A DNA stretch of 6,941 bases, from NCBI GenBank assembly GCA_903853785.1, contig CAINUM010000041.1, positions 1 to 6,941 of the forward strand, read 5' to 3'. Below the pieces are notes generated by a model. That model was given only the letters and a program-made list of their open reading frames with translations, was not told the origin of the DNA and made no database searches. Positions 6,102 through 6,941 of this stretch are shown here, in pieces; within the stretch, counting starts at the first letter, position 1; each line of letters starts with the position of its first letter. Source of the stretch: Candidatus Magasanikiibacteriota bacterium. GTDB lineage: Bacteria > Patescibacteriota > Patescibacteriia > Magasanikbacterales > GWA2-37-8. A program made the position numbers and the translations under genes.

Positions 6102-6941
6102 ATGAAAATCATTTTTTCTGGTGGAGGGACGCTTGGGCCGGTGACTCCGCTTTTGGCGGTGGCGGAAGCATATTCGGAGAAATATCCTGATACAGAATAT
6201 GTTTGGATAGGGACTAAAAATGGTCCGGAAAAGGACTTTGTCGAAAAACACAATATTCGATTTGTGGCGCTCACTTCTGGTAAATGGCGTCGTTATTTTT
6301 CTTTCTGGAATATATCTGATCTTGTCTTAATAGTGATTGCTTTTTTTCAATCATTATTTTTTTTAATAAAAGAAAAACCGGCTTTGCTAGTTTCAGCTGG
6401 TGGTTTTGTGAGTGTGCCGTTACACTGGGCAGGTGCGTTACTTGGCATACCAGAATGGATTCACCAACAGGATTGGCAGGTTGGTTTGGCCAATAAATTA
6501 ATGGCGCCATTTGCCGATACAATCACAGTTGCTTTGAAAAAAAATATTACAGAGTTTAGCAAAAATAAAACCATGTGGCTTGGCAATCCAGTCCGTCCTC
6601 AAATTTTAAAAGGGGATAAAGAACGTGCTAAAAACAGGTTTAATATTAATTCCGATTTACCTGTAATTCTCGCCATGGGCGGAGGGACTGGATCGTTCAA
6701 AATAAATCAAATGGTAGTAGAAGCGATCGCACATCTTGAAGGTACTTGTGAAATAATTCACTTATCTGGAAAAGAACGCCCACAAGAATCGGTTGAGCAT
6801 GCTTCTAAATTTTTTAGTTTTTATCACCACCATCCTTTTTTTACCGATGAAATGGCAGACGCCTACGCGATTGCAGAGATTGTTATCTCACGTGGAGGGT
6901 TTGGTTCTATTAGTGAAATAGCCGCTTTATCAAAACCAGCT
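6102..6941 (+). CDS. murG: MurG-like UDP-GlcNAc:lipid I N-acetylglucosaminyltransferase, 5' part (3' end outside window)
   Basis: MurG transfers GlcNAc from UDP-GlcNAc to lipid I on the inner face of the membrane, giving lipid II for peptidoglycan. The frame is open for 280 codons to the window edge; the family is usually about 350-370 residues, so roughly the last quarter is missing. Visible: the N-terminal glycine loop GGGTLGPVTPLLAVA (7-21); a hydrophobic stretch at about 71-89 that may help membrane contact; SAGGFVSVP (98-106); HQQDWQVGLANKL (121-133); GNPVRP (161-166), the domain junction; a second glycine loop MGGGTGSFKIN (192-202); and SRGGFGSISEIAA (263-275), the start of the UDP-GlcNAc site with conserved Arg264 and Glu272. 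Several signatures differ from the textbook forms: GGTGGH, HEQN and GGSQGA here read GGTLGP, HQQD and GGGTGS. MurG is the best call, but a related GT28 transferase is possible. It starts 18 bases after the rpoD terminator T-run, with no Shine-Dalgarno sequence. Confidence 0.88.
   Translation, partial: MKIIFSGGGTLGPVTPLLAVAEAYSEKYPDTEYVWIGTKNGPEKDFVEKHNIRFVALTSGKWRRYFSFWNISDLVLIVIAFFQSLFFLIKEKPALLVSAGGFVSVPLHWAGALLGIPEWIHQQDWQVGLANKLMAPFADTITVALKKNITEFSKNKTMWLGNPVRPQILKGDKERAKNRFNINSDLPVILAMGGGTGSFKINQMVVEAIAHLEGTCEIIHLSGKERPQESVEHASKFFSFYHHHPFFTDEMADAYAIAEIVISRGGFGSISEIAALSKPA

Noticed and set aside
6045..6522. Reverse-strand open frames under murG (6045-6251 and 6271-6522)
   Set aside because: They are antisense shadows of a recognisable murG frame, and their translations show no family features.
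1..6941. Recoded UGA (glycine), as in some Patescibacteria
   Set aside because: All frames are intact without any in-frame TGA and glycines use GGN codons. The absence of TGA stops among only five genes is not evidence of recoding.
1..6941. CRISPR array, insertion sequence or transposase
   Set aside because: No regularly spaced repeats and no transposase-like or integrase-like frame were seen on either strand.

Overview
The window is AT-rich bacterial DNA with all genes on the + strand. The tight packing, the divergent MurG motifs, the near absence of Shine-Dalgarno sequences and the dnaG-rpoD pairing suggest a Candidate Phyla Radiation (Patescibacteria) genome. This assignment is an inference; a marker-gene tree would settle it. 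No TGA is used as a stop (four TAA, one TAG), and the reading frames are intact under the standard code.

Layout: (1) 1-1955 encodes two tandem MacB/YknZ-type ABC transporter permeases. The first is cut by the left edge of the window and the second is complete; they are 2 bases apart. (2) 1960-2706 encodes an acidic, soluble protein I do not recognise, starting 4 bases after the second permease. (3) 2760-5977 holds dnaG (primase) and rpoD (primary sigma factor), 14 bases apart. This is the core of the classical macromolecular-synthesis operon without rpsU. The sigma factor has an unusual lysine-rich N-terminal tail of about 98 residues. (4) 5978-6101 is a short spacer holding a large imperfect inverted repeat followed by seven Ts. 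It encloses two smaller hairpins, one with a GNRA tetraloop. The second overlaps a 16-base match to the initiator-tRNA anticodon arm. (5) 6102 to the right edge is a murG-like gene whose 3' end lies outside the window.

Functionally, the first block is an export or envelope-stress type ABC transporter whose ATPase and adaptor are presumably upstream. The second is replication priming plus housekeeping transcription initiation. The third begins peptidoglycan lipid II synthesis. The most unusual parts are the structured element between rpoD and murG, the histone-H1-like tail of the sigma factor, and the changed signature residues of MurG.
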